The position numbers and the translations under genes are program-made. DNA of 64,000 nucleotides from Paraspadella gotoi. Taxonomy: Eukaryota; Chaetognatha. The stretch lies in the NCBI GenBank assembly GCA_051294375.1, contig CM119264.1:2957575-3021574 (forward strand). The letters are read 5' to 3'. How positions within the stretch are numbered: the first letter of the stretch is position 1; every line of letters starts with the position of its first letter. Below, piece after piece: positions 35,444 to 44,224 of the stretch. The notes beneath the pieces are model-generated. The model had not been told where the DNA came from, did no database searches, and saw only the letters and a program-made list of their open reading frames with translations.

Positions 35444-36670
35444 CGCGAAGCGGGCCGAGGAGGGAGAGGGAGGGAGAAAAGAGAAGGGTGGAGGAGAGAG
35501 AGGGGACGGGGAAGGGAGGAGGGAGAAAGGGGAGGGAGAAAAGAGAGAAGGGGGAAGGAGGGGGAGAGAGGGAGGGAGGAGGGAGAGAGATGAAGAGCGG
35601 AAGGAGGAGGTACGAAGAGAGAGGAGAGAGAGGAGGGAGGAGAGGAGAGGGAGGGAGGAAGGAAAGAGGAAGGAGAAGAGTAAAAGAGAAGAAGAAAAAG
35701 GAGAAGAGTAGGAGGAAGGAGAGGAGAGGAAAAGAGGAGAAGAAGAAAAAGAAAAAGAGGAAGAAAAAGAGAAAGAAGGAAGAAAGAGAGGAAGAGGAAT
35801 CATTTGCATTCGGCGAAAACGAGTCAATGCAGAAGAAAAAAAGGTTTTTCTCTCGAGAGAAAAAAAGACGAGAAATATTTAATTTCATTCGAATCGCGGA
35901 TGAAGAGAGAAGAGAAGGGGAGGTGGGGGAAGAGGGGAAGAGAGAGAGAGAGGAGAGAGAGAGGAGAGAGAGAGAGAGAGAGAAAGCAGAGAGAGAGAGA
36001 GAGAGACGAGAGAGATGACGAGGAGAGAAAGAGAGAGAGAGAAGAAACGATAAGAAAAAAAAGAGACAAAAAAAATAGAGTGGGTAAGGAAAGTCAGTCA
36101 AAGACAAATAAACTGATTCAGCTGTAAAGAATGAAGGTGAGGTGAGGTAAGGACCGGGAGGAAGAAGAGGAGTTAAAGAAGAAATAAAAGAGGAAAGTAA
36201 ATTAAAAGGTTTTTTAAATCTAGAATTATTTTTCTAAATTTGATCACCACTTTTAATGATAAAAAGACCACAGAATATTTTCGGTACAAAAAAGAACAAA
36301 GAACAGAAAAGATTTCATTATTGCATCGCATTCATTTTATCAATTGCATCCATTGCATTCATTGCAGTCATTTCATCAATTGCATCCATTGCATTCATTG
36401 CATCCATTGCATTCATTTTATCAATTGCATCCATTGCATTCATTTCATCAATTGCATCCATTGCATTCATTTTATCAATTGCATCCATTGCATTCATTGC
36501 ATTCATTTCATCAATTGCATCCATTGCATTCATTGCATCCATTGCATTCATTTTATCAATTGCATCCATTGCATCCATTTTATCAATTGCATCCATTGCA
36601 TCCATTGCATTCATTTCATCAATTGCATCCATTGCATTCATTTTATCAATTGCATTCTAGTCTATTGTTG
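35444..36670. repeat. Third, partial copy (D3) of the 31040-32575 segment
   Basis: Matches D2 from the GA-rich minisatellite through the block beginning AAAGGTTTTTTAAATCTAG to the nonamer array. It lacks everything upstream in D2, including the M4 exon, because it begins at the gap. Confidence 0.8.
36310..36655 (+). repeat. Regular nonamer array (ATTGCATCC/ATTGCATTC/ATTTTATCA)
   Basis: About 38 units of nine bases arranged in higher-order blocks of 27, 36 and 45 bases. Because the unit is a multiple of three, several frames stay open on both strands and give low-complexity translations such as IASIAFI and HPLHSFYQL; these are not genes. Confidence 0.9.
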
Positions 36671-37580
36671 ACATCGATTAAAAAACCAGAAGAGTTAAGA
36701 AGTTGAGACATATGTTCGTCAGGAGAAAAAAGGGTAAGTACTCAAACCAAGTTGAGGTGAGGCGAGTTGTGTTGCAGCCGCAAGGTAAGTTGAGCCGCGT
36801 TTTCCCCTTTTCTCATCAGAGACCAGCGACGCTTCTTTGGTTCCCCTGGGGCGAGGACGACGACGACGACGACGACGACGTCGAGGATGACGACGACAAC
36901 AACGACGACGACGACAACCGATATGATGAAAAATTAATCTCGTCGAGTTTCATGTTTTATTTTGCTTTGTGAAAAAAAGATAGAATCAGGAACATTAAGA
37001 TGCGGCGATGCTGTGATGAAATTTATAATATAATAATGTATTGATTATTAGTATATAATATGTTTGTATTAGATTTTAATAAAAAAAAAAAAATTAGCAG
37101 TATGAATGTGTTTTACTCCCAACGATTTTTAGCCTTAATATAATAATAAAAATGTTTTAAAAAAATATTAACTGTTGGATAAACTCTTTTAAATAAGGCT
37201 CAAAGATTTTCTATGAATTTTTAATTTAAAAAAATATTATAAAGGAAAAAAGTCAGTCAGTTAAGATATAAAAAAAAACAATTTCAATAATCAATATTAT
37301 TACTGACAGATATTACTGATCGACCGACCGACTAAAAACTGACTTAAAGGGATGTCGTCTACGCTTCATCTAAAAATGATTATAATGAAAAAAAAATCCG
37401 GTGCTTCTTTTTTTTTACTCGCGATTTTCAACAATGAAATCCAACGATCGTTAATTAAGGGAAAACAAAAAAAAAGATGAAAGGAATTTAGAAAAATAAT
37501 TCATTTTCTTTTTTTTCTTTTTTAAAAGTTAATGAAGAAGAAATCTTTTCTTTTTTATCTTTTTTTGAAGCATCGAACGT
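36671..37580. other. Intronic DNA with (GAC)n; no exon assigned
   Basis: A plus-strand frame (36703-36972) with a poly-Asp run from (GAC)n at 36856-36910 includes a pair of good splice-like sites (CAAG|GTAAGT at 36784 and TCATCAG| at 36818), but the implied intron would be only about 35 bases. The remainder is AT-rich. I do not call a gene here. Confidence 0.4.
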
Positions 37581-37587
37581 CGGTTTT

Positions 37588-37674
37588 TTCCCAGAATGCC
37601 CCCACTTTATCTGAAATTAGGAATTAGTTTAAATTTTGTATTTAAAGGTGAAGCAGAAATGGGGCGCTTTTGGA
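37588..37674. mobile_element. Short MITE-like element, GCGCCCC terminal repeats
   Basis: Ends TTCCCAGAATGCCCCCACTT and, inverted, TTCCAAAAGCGCCCCATTTC resemble each other and the ends of the 276-base element at 44225-44500. The pair suggests a small non-autonomous inverted-repeat family. Target-site duplications were not clear. Confidence 0.4.
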
Positions 37675-37716
37675 AAAGAGTGCCCAATGATCATAACTTT
37701 TATATTCATCGAGAAT

Positions 37717-37764
<48 letters not shown>

Positions 37765-37775
37765 TTCATCTTCAC

Positions 37776-37931
37776 CACGTCTCGTCGACACGTGATCTTC
37801 GGCCACCACTTCTCCCTCAAGAGGGTGAGGTGTCCCTTTGTCCCGAGATCCGCGATGACTTTGGAGAGGTCGTGACGCAGAGAACTTCCCTCTGGTAAGG
37901 CGATCGCGTAGTTCACTTTATTCAGCTCACC
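37776..37931 (-). CDS. Glutamate receptor exon: end of S2 ligand-binding lobe
   Basis: A 52-codon exon, acceptor TTCTACAG|GGTGAG and donor GACGTG|GTGAAG, phase 0 at both ends. It reads GELNKVNYAIALPEGSSLRH then DLSKVIADLGTKGHLTLLRE, KWW and a downstream Cys in PKITC. The pattern YxIALPxGSxLRxxLxxxIxxLxxxGxLxxLxxKWW...C is the C-terminal part of lobe S2 in AMPA/kainate-type receptors, and the Cys is the conserved disulfide partner. The donor abuts a (CAT)n microsatellite (37718-37763); if unspliced it would add a poly-Met run before the stop at 37629. The next domain, M4, is in the exon at 30362. Confidence 0.93.
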
Positions 37932-37939
37932 CTGTAGAA

Positions 37940-38343
37940 GGGAGTGGAAGGGAAGGAAACGACAGGGTGAAGTAGTGGAAGAAAAAATGAAGCGAATGAA
38001 GAAGGAAAGAAAAAAAAAGAGAAAAAAAAAAAGAAGAAAAGCTAATTCGATACAGCGGCGTCTCGTTGTTCCTTCTTAATCGCTCGTAACGAAGCAACGA
38101 AAAATAATCCAGTTTTATGAATTTTGGTAAAAAAAGAAAAAAAAAAGAAAATCGTTAAAAAGTTGATAAAACCTATTATACTGATAACAGAATTACTCGT
38201 TATGATTCAAGAATGTAAAACACGTTGTGGAAAAAAAATATTAGTTCGCTCTACAAGTAGCTGCAAAAAAACAACAAAAAAAAACATCCTAAGAGACGAT
38301 TTATTGTTTTCAAACGTTTTATGTTTGTTTTTTTTTCGCCTGA

Positions 38344-38397
<54 letters not shown>

Positions 38398-39168
38398 CGT
38401 CTTTTTTCCTCTTTGTTCCACCTCCTTTTCTTTTTTCCTTCCTCTCTTATCAAACTCTTCCTCCCTTCTTCCCTCACTTCCTCCCNNNNNNNNNNNNNNN
38501 NNNNNNNNNNNNNNNNNNNNNNNNNNNNNNNNNNNNNNNNNNNNNNNNNNNNNNNTATGAAAAAAAAACGATTGTTTTTAAAAAAGCGCTTAAATAATTG
38601 ATTTTTAGAGCTCAAATTGTAGCAGAGTTACTTGTGTATTCTAAAATCATAGTAACAAAATAATTTAACTGCTACAATATTTAAATGTCATTAAAGAATT
38701 GAAGATTTGAAATGTAATTCAAATAAGTTGCGACCGAGTTACTTTCTTAGTGAATGTATTTTTAGGAGTTAATATGTGTGACAAATGTTTTATGGTTGAA
38801 CACTTATGTATCTGTAAAGTTTCAACTAAAATAACCTAATATTACTTGAAATATGCCGAAAGACACAAAAAGTGACTTATAAACGCATAGAGTTACCATT
38901 AAAAATAGGGAAGAGGAGCAGCAGCATTAAGATCAGGANNNNNNNNNNNNNNNNNNNNNNNNNNNNNNNNNNNNNNNNNNNNNNNNNNNNNNNNNNNNNN
39001 NNNNNNNNNNNNNNNNNNNNNNNNNNNNNNNNNNNNNNNNNNNNNNNNNNNNNNNNNNNNNNNNNNNNNNNNNNNNNNNNNNNNNNNNNNNNNNNNNNNN
39101 NNNNNNNNNNNNNNNNNNNNNNNNNNNNNNNNNNNNNNNNNNNNNNNNNNNNNNNNNNNNNNNNNNNN
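37940..39168. other. Intronic DNA with CT repeat and gaps
   Basis: Contains A-rich sequence, (CT)n at 38348-38392, a gap at 38486-38555, AT-rich unique DNA and a 230-base gap (38939-39168) that removes the 3' end of the neighbouring S2 exon. No other feature recognised. Confidence 0.6.
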
Positions 39169-39251
39169 AAACTGCATTTGGAGGCCGTGTGGTAATCCAA
39201 GAGAGGGCGTTCCTCGATGAAGGCTAGATCCATGCTGGCCCGGTTGGAAAC
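39169..39251 (-). CDS. Glutamate receptor exon: S2 segment with ligand-contact Glu (cut by gap)
   Basis: The acceptor CCCGCCAAG| is followed by VSNRASMDLAFIEERPLLDY and HTASKCS, then the sequence enters the N gap. This aligns with the S2 stretch AYLLEST...Y...C of GluA2; the first Glu of FIEE falls at the residue that binds the ligand amino group in AMPA receptors, and the Cys is the conserved disulfide cysteine. The frame leads in phase 0 toward GELNKVNYAIALP in the next exon. Missing bases at the gap are probably few. Confidence 0.88.
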
Positions 39252-39457
39252 CTTGGCGGGAAGGGGGGGAGGGGTAAATCCGGGTTGGTGATTTAGCGGG
39301 GGGGGAGGTTAGTGAGAGTGAGATGAAGGTGTGATTGAAAGATATTTAGTTGAGGAGGAAGATCTTGTGAGAATTATTATCACTCACTGAATTGGGGTAC
39401 TGATAGTAAAAAACATTGTTATATATTTGATAGGAAAAAAAAGGTTGCGTTCATTCA

Positions 39458-39780
39458 ATTTAATTCATTTTTAAAATTTATTAGACTTTTGCAGGTTTCA
39501 TAAAAATGAGTTAATTTGCATGAATGGTAGGGTAAGGGGTACGGTAAGGTAAAGTATTTGCGGCAATCCTCAAATCCGCTCGTCCACGGAATCTGGTGGA
39601 GGACGACGCTCTTCAACAGCGTCGAGGAAAGCGACGAGAGAGGTGAGTCAGAAAATGCGTTAACTGGCAGAGAGATTACCTTACCTTACCTACCCTTACC
39701 CTAATTACTACCATTCATGCAAATTAACTCATTTTTATGAAACCTGCAAAAGTCTAATAAATTTAAAAAATGAATTAAAT
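39458..39780. repeat. Inverted repeat (arms about 95-105 bp) around an exon
   Basis: The arm 39458-39552 (containing ATTAGACTTTTGCAGGTTTC and ATAAAAATGAGTTAATTTGC) is repeated in inverted orientation at about 39676-39780 with only a few differences. The arm on the right ends at an N gap (39781-39818). Between them lies an exon-like stretch in the orientation opposite to the gene to which it seems to belong. Confidence 0.85.
39531..39642 (+). CDS. Probable glutamate receptor S2 exon, inverted relative to its gene
   Basis: Open from an AG at 39530 to a strong donor GAGAG|GTGAGT. It reads GKGYGKVKYLRQSSNPLVHG, IWW, then RTTLFNSVEESDERG. Fit to S2 of glutamate receptors is good: a YG motif, a Phe/Tyr-x-x-x-Ser-x-x-Pro segment, a Trp, and a Glu-rich turn before AFIEE. 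It also lies exactly between the exon ending SVADLKSK (41066) and the exon starting VSNRASM (39251), where such a segment is required. However it is on the plus strand and inside an inverted repeat. Its donor phase (1) does not match the next exon (0), so at least one base is uncertain. An exon of the plus-strand IgGFc gene is the alternative, less likely. Confidence 0.6.
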
Positions 39781-39818
39781 NNNNNNNNNNNNNNNNNNNN
39801 NNNNNNNNNNNNNNNNNN

Positions 39819-40083
39819 CGCAGGTGGCCGTGTTGCGAACGCACCCGAAACTCAGCTCTTTCTGTTGATGTCGTTGTCGTTGTTGTTAACGATGAAAGGG
39901 AATAAATATAAGTCGTTGTTGGTTTGACAATGTCGTTCTCTATTCTATAAAAGTAATCGGAGAGATTGATAACCTGGCGCATCGCCCTTGTCTTAGGATT
40001 TGATTATGAGGTTTTGAGAAAAAGAGATTCAGAATAAGGTCGAGTTGAACATGTTGGGAATAACGGGATGAAAGAGAGAGAGG

Positions 40084-40118
<35 letters not shown>

Positions 40119-41065
40119 GGAGAGAGAGAGAGAGAACCCTGAAATTCGAGGAAAGGATAAAATGCTTCACTCACAAAATCATTAAGAAGAGGTTTTTGCA
40201 AATGAGCGAGAATTTCTATAAGTTAAGGATTCGCCTTTAATTTCTTAACTTAAAATTTAAGTTTAATTTAAGTTAAATTATAAATTAAACTACATTTCAA
40301 TTAAGCCTTTTTTTGTCGATTGAAATGTTTCTAATTGTGGGGAAATTTGACAAACACGACGACGACGACGACGACGACGACGACTACGACGACGACTACG
40401 ACGACGACGACGATGCAAATATTAAAACCTCGACGAAGTTTTTCGTCGTTTGTTCGTTTGTCCTTGAAATCGGAATTCTAGCGAATTTAAGCCTGTCCCT
40501 ATGCCTGATATGTAAGCCTGATAAGACTCGTAAATTCTCAGTTTGAGCCTGATATAAGCCTGATAAGGCTCAAGAGAAGTCTCGATAAGCCTGGCAAAAC
40601 CGTTCGGCCTCTGAAAGACGTAAAACCCGCGAGACGAAGCCATTTCTTTTTTCTCAAGAGACAATTTTGTGGTTTAAACTGAAGAAGCGCTGGTGAGAAA
40701 AAGGATTTTGCTGATAAGTTGAAGAATAAAATGACAGAATGATAATAATAAAATAAAAATAATAAGATGAGAGAATTAAACAGTTTTTTTTTTCCAGACT
40801 TGGTAAAAAACTTTATCATTTCGCTGCATATATTGTATTGCGTAAAGTTTGCAGCGTGGAGCCTTTCCATAAATGACTAAAGAAGCTAAAGAAAGTTTGA
40901 ATAATCATCTTCATCTCACTTACGTACTTTTCTTTTCAAAATACTCGACGTCCGACGCCACCACGCCGCCAGTTTTCAAACCCATTTTCAATCACTTCTC
41001 CAGAGCGTTTAAAGTCACTCTCCATCAAAGTCATCCCCGACTTGACTCCAAACGTTTGAACTCAC
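39819..41065. other. Receptor intron with GA, GAC and AGCCTGATA repeats
   Basis: Includes (GA)n at 40074-40134, (GAC)n at 40357-40412, and a loose AGCCTGATATAAGCCTGATA repeat at 40490-40600. The remainder is unremarkable AT-rich DNA. Confidence 0.6.
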
Positions 41066-41247
41066 CTTTGACTTGAGGTCAGCAACACTTTTGATTCCCT
41101 CCTCAATATTGGTCAGAGTGAGAAAGGCCGTGAGGTTCGCCGTGTATGACTGAACGACGACGAAGCAGAAAAACCACCAGGCGACGATCAGCAGGCGCTG
41201 CGGCAGAGCAGAGGAGGTGAGGAAGGAGCCTTGCTGCAGCAGCACCC
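41066..41247 (-). CDS. Glutamate receptor exon: pore loop (M2) and gate helix M3
   Basis: Acceptor CCCTACCAG| and donor GTCAAAG|GTGAGT bound 182 bases that complete the Gly codon of the previous exon. The translation contains VLLQQGSFLTSSALPQR (pore-loop end with Gln at the position of the AMPA Q/R editing site), the M3 helix LLIVAWWFFCFVVVQ, the gate motif SYTANLTAFLT and then LTNIEEGIKSVADLKSK, which begins S2. M3 and SYTANLAAFLT are the most conserved parts of all ionotropic glutamate receptors. The canonical first Ala of LAAF is Thr here. AMPA/kainate/delta-like rather than NMDA-like by the MQQG-type loop. Confidence 0.97.
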
Positions 41248-41356
41248 CTGGTAGGGGGGGGGAAGATTATGGGTCATGGATGAGGAAAGACGATAGTCAT
41301 TATTAAAACGACGATAGTCATTTTTAAAATGTATTTAAATCATACGTAAAGGTTTA

Positions 41357-41412
41357 TTGAATTTTATTCTCTCTCCTCTCTCTCTCTCCTCTCCTCTCTC
41401 TCTCTCTTCTCT

Positions 41413-41458
<46 letters not shown>

Positions 41459-41856
41459 TTCCTTTCCTTTCCATTTTTCAATTACGTTTCACAAGAGGCA
41501 TGGAAATCACTCTACGGCGTCTTCCACTTAAAAGCCTTCATAATTGGGTCCCATCTGTTTTTTCTTCAAACCTGGCAGACGAATGGCATATGTCATATTT
41601 GCCATCTGCTAAGAAAGAGATACATGTCATATGGCTCTCGCTTAGTGCCGCATGCCACTAGTTCCTCCCTTTCGCCCTTGCCACTTGCCACGTGCCTTTC
41701 GTCTCATTGACTCATTATGCCACTTGGTGATTGCCATTGGCTCCAACACTTTGCGTTTCGATTCCTGCCATCTGCCACATGTACTTCACTGTCACGTCCA
41801 GCCACTTGCCTTATGCCACATGCTAATAATAGCGCTTCCCCTTTGCCTGACGCCAC
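41357..41856. repeat. CT microsatellite and degenerate TGCCACTTG repeat beside an exon donor
   Basis: (CT)n occupies 41372-41458. From about 41580 to the exon edge at 41856, TGCCACTTG, TGCCACGTG, TGCCACATG and TGCCATCTG recur at irregular spacing. On the receptor strand these read CAAGTGGCA, resembling the exon's own weak donor GCAG|GTGGCG. Confidence 0.6.
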
Positions 41857-42025
41857 CTGCCGTGTGCCATATGCTCTCCGCTACGTCGAACGCCTTCAGC
41901 CGCACGGCGTCGCTTCGGTCGCCGAAAAAGAGTTGAAGTCGAGCGAAGAAAGAAAAACAAAAGACCATCGCGACGAAAGCGGCGATGATGGCGTGCCAGA
42001 GGGGCGGTCTAAAGGGCTGGAACAT
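41857..42025 (-). CDS. Glutamate receptor exon: M1 helix and start of pore region
   Basis: From the acceptor AACCCTCCCAG| the exon reads MFQPFRPPLWHAIIAAFVAM, then VFCFSFFARLQLFF (end of M1) and AFDVAESIWHTAG. The pattern F(L)xPFxxxxW before a hydrophobic helix is the pre-M1/M1 junction of ionotropic glutamate receptors, and ESIWHTAG corresponds to the segment leading into the pore loop (NSLWFxxG in relatives). Entry is in phase 0 after RREARQVFQ. It ends one base into a Gly codon, matching the next exon. The donor GCAG|GTGGCG is weaker than others in the gene. Confidence 0.93.
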
Positions 42026-42289
42026 CTGGGAGGGTTTAATGGGAGATCAGGTAATGGGTTGTGCCACGACGGGTGCGGTCTAAAGGGCTGGAACATCTGG
42101 GAGGGTTTAATGTGAGATGGAATAGGTAATGGTGTGCCAGAGGGGCGGTCTAAAGGGCTGGAACATCTGGTTGGGTTTAATGGGAGATGGAATAGGTAAT
42201 GGCGTGCCAGAAGGGCGGTCTAAAGGGCTTGAACATCTGGGAGGGTTTAATGGGAGATGGAATAGGTAATGGTGTGCCAGAGGGGCGGA
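41986..42289 (-). repeat. About 70-bp tandem array duplicating an exon start and its 3' splice site
   Basis: Four units and a partial fifth, at about 41991, 42059, 42132, 42202 and 42272. Each contains GGCGGTCTAAAGGGCTGGAA, CATCTGGGAGGGTTTAATG and a spacer. The first unit is the real 5' edge of the M1 exon (MFQPFRPPLW) plus its acceptor. The others lie in the upstream intron (receptor strand) and repeat the pyrimidine tract, the AG and the first exon codons. Confidence 0.93.
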
Positions 42290-42394
42290 CTTTCACTTGA
42301 ACGAGGTCGTAGGTCAAGATTAAGGGTAAGTTGAGAAGTTGGTAAGGTCATTGCTGTCGTCGTTGTTTTTGTTGTTGTGACGATTGCATCGTAC

Positions 42395-42544
42395 CTGAAA
42401 GACTTGTCGCGCTTCCCTTCTCTTCTTCACCAAAGCGGTGAGTCCTCCATTAGAGAGAAAAGGCAACGTGAAGTCGATCACGGACTCACGACTTTCCGTG
42501 ACAACGAGAGCGGACAATCCCATCGAGGCGTTGCCGGCCATCAG
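42395..42544 (-). CDS. Glutamate receptor exon: S1 segment with ligand-binding Arg
   Basis: Exactly 50 codons, phase 0 at both ends, acceptor CCCTCTGGTGCAG| and donor TTTCAG|GTACGA. It reads LMAGNASMGLSALVVTESRE, SVIDFTLPF, then the KKRREARQVFQ stretch leading to M1. The Arg in TESRE corresponds to the Arg that holds the ligand carboxylate in AMPA, kainate and NMDA receptors. The residues aligned with Pro and Thr of the PLT triad are Ala and Val, so backbone and side-chain contacts differ; the delta receptors also have Ala at the first of these. Confidence 0.95.
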
Positions 42545-42929
42545 CTGCACCAGAGGGTGGAGGGGTGGAGGAGGGGGTAATGAACGAGAGGAGTGAACGG
42601 CAGGGGTGAACGTTATATTGAATGAATGAAGTGCTTGGTGAGCAGCGATCCAGTAATTTAAATTTTGATTATGTGAGCAGAAAATAAATCAGAGAAGAAA
42701 TCATTACGTGAATAATTTATTTTTATAAGTGAGTGAATAAATTAATTTAGGATTAAGGTTGAATTATTTTTTTTTTCTGAGCAAAAGTAAACATCACGAA
42801 AGACGTAAGTAAAAATAACAAAATTAATATTAGAAAATCATACATAACTTGCCTTTTTTCAATTAATAAACGGAAAAAAAGAAATATAGCCTTCCTTATC
42901 AAATCGTACAAAGTTTCATTTGGTTGTAA

Positions 42930-43182
42930 AACAAAGCAAAGAACAAAACGAAGAACAAAACGAAGAACAAAACGAAGAACAAAACGGAGAACAAAACAAA
43001 GAACAAAACAAAGAACAAAACGAAGAAAGAAGATCTGCTTCAACACAAAGACATAATCCGCGCGCGTTAAATTCAACGCGCGAATGTACGATGAAATTGC
43101 CTGCGACTTGCGTGCGACTTGCGTGCGACTTGCGTCCGATTTCGAGGTCTTCTTTCTCCTTCGTCATTCTCACTTTTTCAAA

Positions 43183-43224
<42 letters not shown>

Positions 43225-43272
43225 GCGAGATCGTCCTCTCGCGATCACATGACGTTGGTTATTACACGTGCT

Positions 43273-43305
<33 letters not shown>

Positions 43306-43562
43306 TTCTCGTTATCTTCGTTGTCATAATCAATGTTTTTTTAACAGTTTTTTTCTTCACCACGGAATCACAATAGTTCGATGTCACTGAGGAAGTTTTG
43401 TTGTCGTCGTGGTTTAACAGAATACATCAGTCAATCATGATATTTATACCATTATCATAATCATCATCGTCTTGCTGATAATAATCATCATCAGGGCATC
43501 ACACTCATCCTTCTTTAAATCATTATCATCATCACCATCATCATCATCATCATCATCATTAC

Positions 43563-43607
<45 letters not shown>

Positions 43608-43660
43608 AATCATCCTCCTCCTCCTCCTCCTCCTCCTCCTCCTCCTCCACCCATCACCCT
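42930..43660. repeat. Cluster of simple repeats in receptor intron
   Basis: In order: an AACAAAACGAAG dodecamer (about eight copies, 42935-43030), a GCGACTTGCGT 11-mer (43100-43135), (GTC)n at 43182-43221 and 43271-43304, (CAT)n at 43525-43607 and (CTC)n at 43613-43648. An inverted pair CGCGCGTT...AACGCGCG sits at about 43061-43082. The last arrays begin within 30 bases of the exon donor at 43675. Confidence 0.85.
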
Positions 43661-43674
43661 TTCCTCCTCCTCAC

Positions 43675-43805
43675 CTGTTCCACGATTCCATTCCACTTTT
43701 TCACCGTCTGTCCCGAGGGAAGTTGAATCTCCTCCAGCGTGCCCCATTTTCCGTCGGGTGGGATGTAAAATTCATAATCTCCCAACTCCAGCGCAGAATC
43801 AATTT
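43675..43805 (-). CDS. Glutamate receptor exon: S1 segment DGKWG...WNGIV
   Basis: A 131-base exon with acceptor TTTGCGCAG| and donor GAACAG|GTGAGG. Completing the codon left by the S1 start exon gives E, then IDSALELGDYEFYIPPDGKW, GTLEEIQLPSGQTVKKWNGI and VEQ. The (D/E)YEFxxxxDGKxG...WNGxV pattern is diagnostic of S1 in ionotropic glutamate receptors. The phases on both sides agree with the neighbouring exons. The loop between DGKWG and WNG is slightly longer than in vertebrate AMPA receptors. Confidence 0.95.
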
Positions 43806-43889
43806 CTGCGCAAAGAGAGAGAAAAAAAATAAGAGAAAAATATTTTTTTCATTTTTTTTTAAATTACGTTTTTCACGTGTAGTTTCGCC

Positions 43890-44098
43890 GCGAGTACTCG
43901 CGGAGCAATTCAGTACGCGAGTACTCGCGGAGCAATTCAGTAAGTCACTTTTCGGTCGCTAGGTCGGTCTATCGGTCGGTCTGTCCCACTTAATGCACAT
44001 AACTTTCTTATAGTTAGTTGCTCATTTGTTAAAGGCTAAGTTATTGTCGTCATATAGTCATGTCGCGTCATGTCGTGCCATGTCACGTCATGTCGTGA
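43890..44098. repeat. Palindromic 27-bp direct repeat and CATGTCGYGY array
   Basis: GCGAGTACTCGCGGAGCAAT recurs with a 27-base period at 43890 and 43917. Each copy contains a perfect palindrome (CCGCGAGTACTCGCGG at 43888-43903; CGCGAGTACTCGCG at 43916-43929). After a GTCGGTCTATCGGTCGG run, four 10-base units of CATGTCGCGT type follow at 44059-44098. It is intronic with respect to the receptor. Confidence 0.8.
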
Positions 44099-44224
44099 AA
44101 TACGCGAGAAATACACGTGAAAATAAAGTCGCTGCGGCGCAACACATTAGATGAACCGATCTTGTGTTTACGTACCCACTACCCACGATTTATGTGGGTG
44201 CAAAGATTTCGAAAGGAACGTATT

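Noticed and set aside
36256-36706. Several overlapping open frames with IASIAFI or NAMDAID repeats
   Set aside because: They are translations of the nine-base array, which is open on both strands because its unit is a multiple of three.
36820-36965. Minus-strand poly-Val stretch (from GTC repeats) followed by a basic segment, resembling an M4 helix
   Set aside because: A stop lies directly upstream with no acceptor between, and a far better M4 exon with matching phases exists at 30201-30362.
42930-43030. CRISPR-like direct repeats
   Set aside because: The 12-base AACAAAACGAAG units are contiguous with no spacers, in an animal intron; a plain minisatellite.
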